Source of the DNA: Weissella confusa
GTDB taxonomy: Bacteria > Bacillota > Bacilli > Lactobacillales > Lactobacillaceae
Direction: 5' to 3'
DNA length: 64,000 bases
NCBI GenBank assembly: GCA_001436895.1
Contig: JQAY01000003.1
Location: forward strand, 186,001 to 250,000
Position 1 is the stretch's first letter, and each line of letters opens with the position of its first letter. Of this stretch, positions 62,367 through 64,000 are shown in pieces. A program made the translations under genes and the position numbers. The notes under the pieces are model-generated. The model saw only the letters and a program-made list of their open reading frames with translations, was not told the origin of the DNA and did no database searches.

Positions 62367-63311
62367 ATGTCTCAACTACTACTCGCCGTTCAACCCTTGC
62401 GTGATGCTGATATCACACAACTGAATGAACTCGGCGTTACTGTTACGACGCCAGACGCCATTAGCGACGATGCTTTGGCCAACGTCACCATTAGCTATGG
62501 GTGGTCAGCCACCTTGGGACCAAAAATCCTATCAATGCCTAATAATCAATTAAAGTGGATTCAAACAATGTCCGCTGGTGTGGACTATATGCCCCTAAAA
62601 GAACTGGCTGAACAAGGTATTCTATTAACAAATGCCAGTGGCTTAAAGTCTGTGCCAATTGCCCAATCAGCCATTGGCTACATGATGCACTTTGCACGCG
62701 GCTTGAACGTCTATCAAACCCGCAATCACTGGGAAGAGTTCACTGACCAATACATGCTCTCAGAATTGCCAACCGTCATTTTTGGTACGGGACACATTGG
62801 TCAGCAAATTGCTCGCTACCTATCAGTCTTTAACACACCTGTATATGGCGTGAATACTTCTGGACGTCCCGTAGAAGGCTTTGACACCACGTTTAGCATC
62901 AACGACTTGTCATCCCTACCAGAGGTTGCTGTCGTCATCAGCGTTCTGCCAGGTACCGATGCCACCAAGCATTTCTTTAACGCTGAAATGCTAGCACAAT
63001 TCCAGAATCTCTTCTTGTTCGTGAATGTCGGTCGTGGCTCTACTGTTGATCAAACAGCCTTGCTTGATGCCTTAGCTACGAAATCTATTCGCTACGCAGC
63101 GTTGGATGTGACGGAAATCGAACCAATTCCCGGCGATTCGCCACTCTGGCATCATGACAATTTGCTACTGACGCAACACACAACCTGGGCAGAACATGAA
63201 TCATCAGGTCGAGCTGGTAATCTGTTCCCATTATTTATGAAAAATTTGCCTGACTTTTTAGCGGGCAAACCATTAACAACTAACTTCGTCGATGTCACAC
63301 GAGGTTACTAA
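62367..63311 (+). CDS. D-2-hydroxyacid dehydrogenase-like protein
   Basis: A 314-residue NAD(P)-dependent 2-hydroxyacid dehydrogenase. The Rossmann loop is VIFGTGHIGQQIARYL. FVNVGRGSTVD has the catalytic Arg, and DVTEIEPIPGDSPLW the Glu. The catalytic His should be in LLLTQHTTWAEHES. This glyoxylate/hydroxypyruvate-reductase or 2-ketoacid-reductase subgroup cannot fix the substrate. AGGAGGG precedes the ATG. Confidence 0.88.
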   Translation: MSQLLLAVQPLRDADITQLNELGVTVTTPDAISDDALANVTISYGWSATLGPKILSMPNNQLKWIQTMSAGVDYMPLKELAEQGILLTNASGLKSVPIAQSAIGYMMHFARGLNVYQTRNHWEEFTDQYMLSELPTVIFGTGHIGQQIARYLSVFNTPVYGVNTSGRPVEGFDTTFSINDLSSLPEVAVVISVLPGTDATKHFFNAEMLAQFQNLFLFVNVGRGSTVDQTALLDALATKSIRYAALDVTEIEPIPGDSPLWHHDNLLLTQHTTWAEHESSGRAGNLFPLFMKNLPDFLAGKPLTTNFVDVTRGY

Positions 63312-63314
63312 CTA

Positions 63315-63351
63315 TAGAAGACGCTACACGATGTTGTAGCGTCTTTTTTGT
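63315..63351. terminator. Bidirectional terminator
   Basis: AAGACGCTACA pairs with TGTAGCGTCTT (63318-63344), then TTTTTT. It serves the dehydrogenase and the convergent TPR-like gene. Confidence 0.9.
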
Positions 63352-64000
63352 TACACTAACACGCTGTATGCTTTAACATCCTCTTTTAGGGTGACGTCCT
63401 TTGAAAACTCAGCCGCAGCATAGGCCAGTAACTGCGCTTCTTTCTTTTCAGTAGACAAAGCCAGCGCATCTGCACACTTCATTCGAATCGTTTGTAACGC
63501 CACCATTTCATGATAATCAGTGGTAGTTGGCAACATTTCTAATGCTTCCACGACCCGTTCCATTGCTTTGTCAGCAAAGCCACTTGCCAAGTACATTTCT
63601 GCTTGATGGCGATATGTATGTGTAATAACTGACGCCATTGCAGCCTGCGTATCAACTGAAGACTGACGAATTAAGCCACAAGCTCGCTCAAAGCATTCTG
63701 CAGCTAACTCATTTTTATCTTGTGCCGTCCACGTTGCACCCATTTCTGTAAAAATTTCGATTGTCAGCTCGACCTGGTACTTATCTACATCGCCCAATGC
63801 AACTTGCAATAATTGCATCGCCTCAGCAGCCTGGCCATGGTACAAAGCTACCCGCGCGCGTAGCACATTAAACTCTGGAATCGCATAGATTGGAATGCGC
63901 GTTGTTAACGCTGGATTTAACAATGCCTCTTCTGCCTCTTCAATTTGATTCTTTTCAATTAGTCGACGTACAACGCTTAACGGTGTTAACGCCTTTTCAT
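63351..64000 (-). CDS. TPR-like helical protein, N-terminus beyond window
   Basis: The reading frame is open from its stop at 63351 to the window end, giving at least 216 residues (EKALTPLSVV onward). The sequence is all helical with TPR-like segments (AEAMQLLQVALGD, LAAECFERACGLIRQSS, DKAMERVVEALEML). This resembles the C-terminal half of Rgg/PlcR-type or similar regulators, but the DNA-binding part is not visible, so the call stays open. A TTG at 63923 is an unlikely start because the frame continues upstream. Confidence 0.6.
   Translation of the reverse strand, partial: EKALTPLSVVRRLIEKNQIEEAEEALLNPALTTRIPIYAIPEFNVLRARVALYHGQAAEAMQLLQVALGDVDKYQVELTIEIFTEMGATWTAQDKNELAAECFERACGLIRQSSVDTQAAMASVITHTYRHQAEMYLASGFADKAMERVVEALEMLPTTTDYHEMVALQTIRMKCADALALSTEKKEAQLLAYAAAEFSKDVTLKEDVKAYSVLV

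Overview
The window reads as a chromosomal segment of a low-to-mid GC Gram-positive lactic acid bacterium. A Leuconostocaceae member, most likely Weissella of the confusa/cibaria type, is an inference from gene content and protein style: KxYKxGKxW signal peptide, LysM/Apf-type wall protein, DUF3397 and DUF4044-like proteins, T-box control and the cydABCD set. No rRNA or tRNA gene is present to confirm it. Almost every gene lies on the minus strand. I see no prophage, insertion sequence or CRISPR array.

Layout. 1-11.3 kb: a complete de novo purine operon purEKCSQLFMNHD with tightly overlapping genes; purD is cut by the left edge. 11.4-14.8 kb: ribB, then an amino-acid ABC transporter under a T-box leader with probable His specifier. 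14.8-18.7 kb: the cell-shape set mreD, mreC, mreB and radC, interrupted by an opposite-strand alpha-carbonic anhydrase. 18.8-25.6 kb: a VOC protein, a regulator with an SOS-like box, a GlcNAc-type PTS transporter with a NagR-like operator, degV, and an operon of a ClC antiporter with two CrcB fluoride channels. 25.7-28.7 kb: a TrpXYZ-type ABC transporter behind a leader that encodes a 14-residue peptide with tandem Trp codons. 28.7-33 kb: class Ib ribonucleotide reductase nrdHEF with divergent nrdI. 33-40.3 kb: small hypotheticals, an Apf-like LysM protein, an MhqD/MhqO quinone-detoxification pair, and an operon ending in mtnN. 40.4-53.1 kb: one giant repetitive sortase-anchored surface protein (about 4228 residues if restored) split by a frameshift in a short G run. 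53.3-62.2 kb: a 36-residue peptide gene, a divergent PurK-like paralogue, a membrane-anchored glucosaminidase, cydABCD and an ECF S component. 62.4-64 kb: a 2-hydroxyacid dehydrogenase and the C-terminal part of a TPR-like protein.

The standout is the putative ribosome-mediated tryptophan attenuator at 28391-28660. A good promoter, a strong ribosome site, a peptide with tandem Trp codons, a chain of mutually exclusive pairings and two consecutive intrinsic terminators precede genes for a Trp-type transporter. Low-GC Gram-positives usually use T-box or TRAP for this job. Other notable points are the giant split adhesin, a PurF that lacks all the usual iron-sulfur cysteines, the carbonic anhydrase inside the mre locus, the His-rich tail of the MhqD-like hydrolase, and several palindromic operators. 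All functional assignments rest on reading sequence motifs and family knowledge; no database search or folding program was run.
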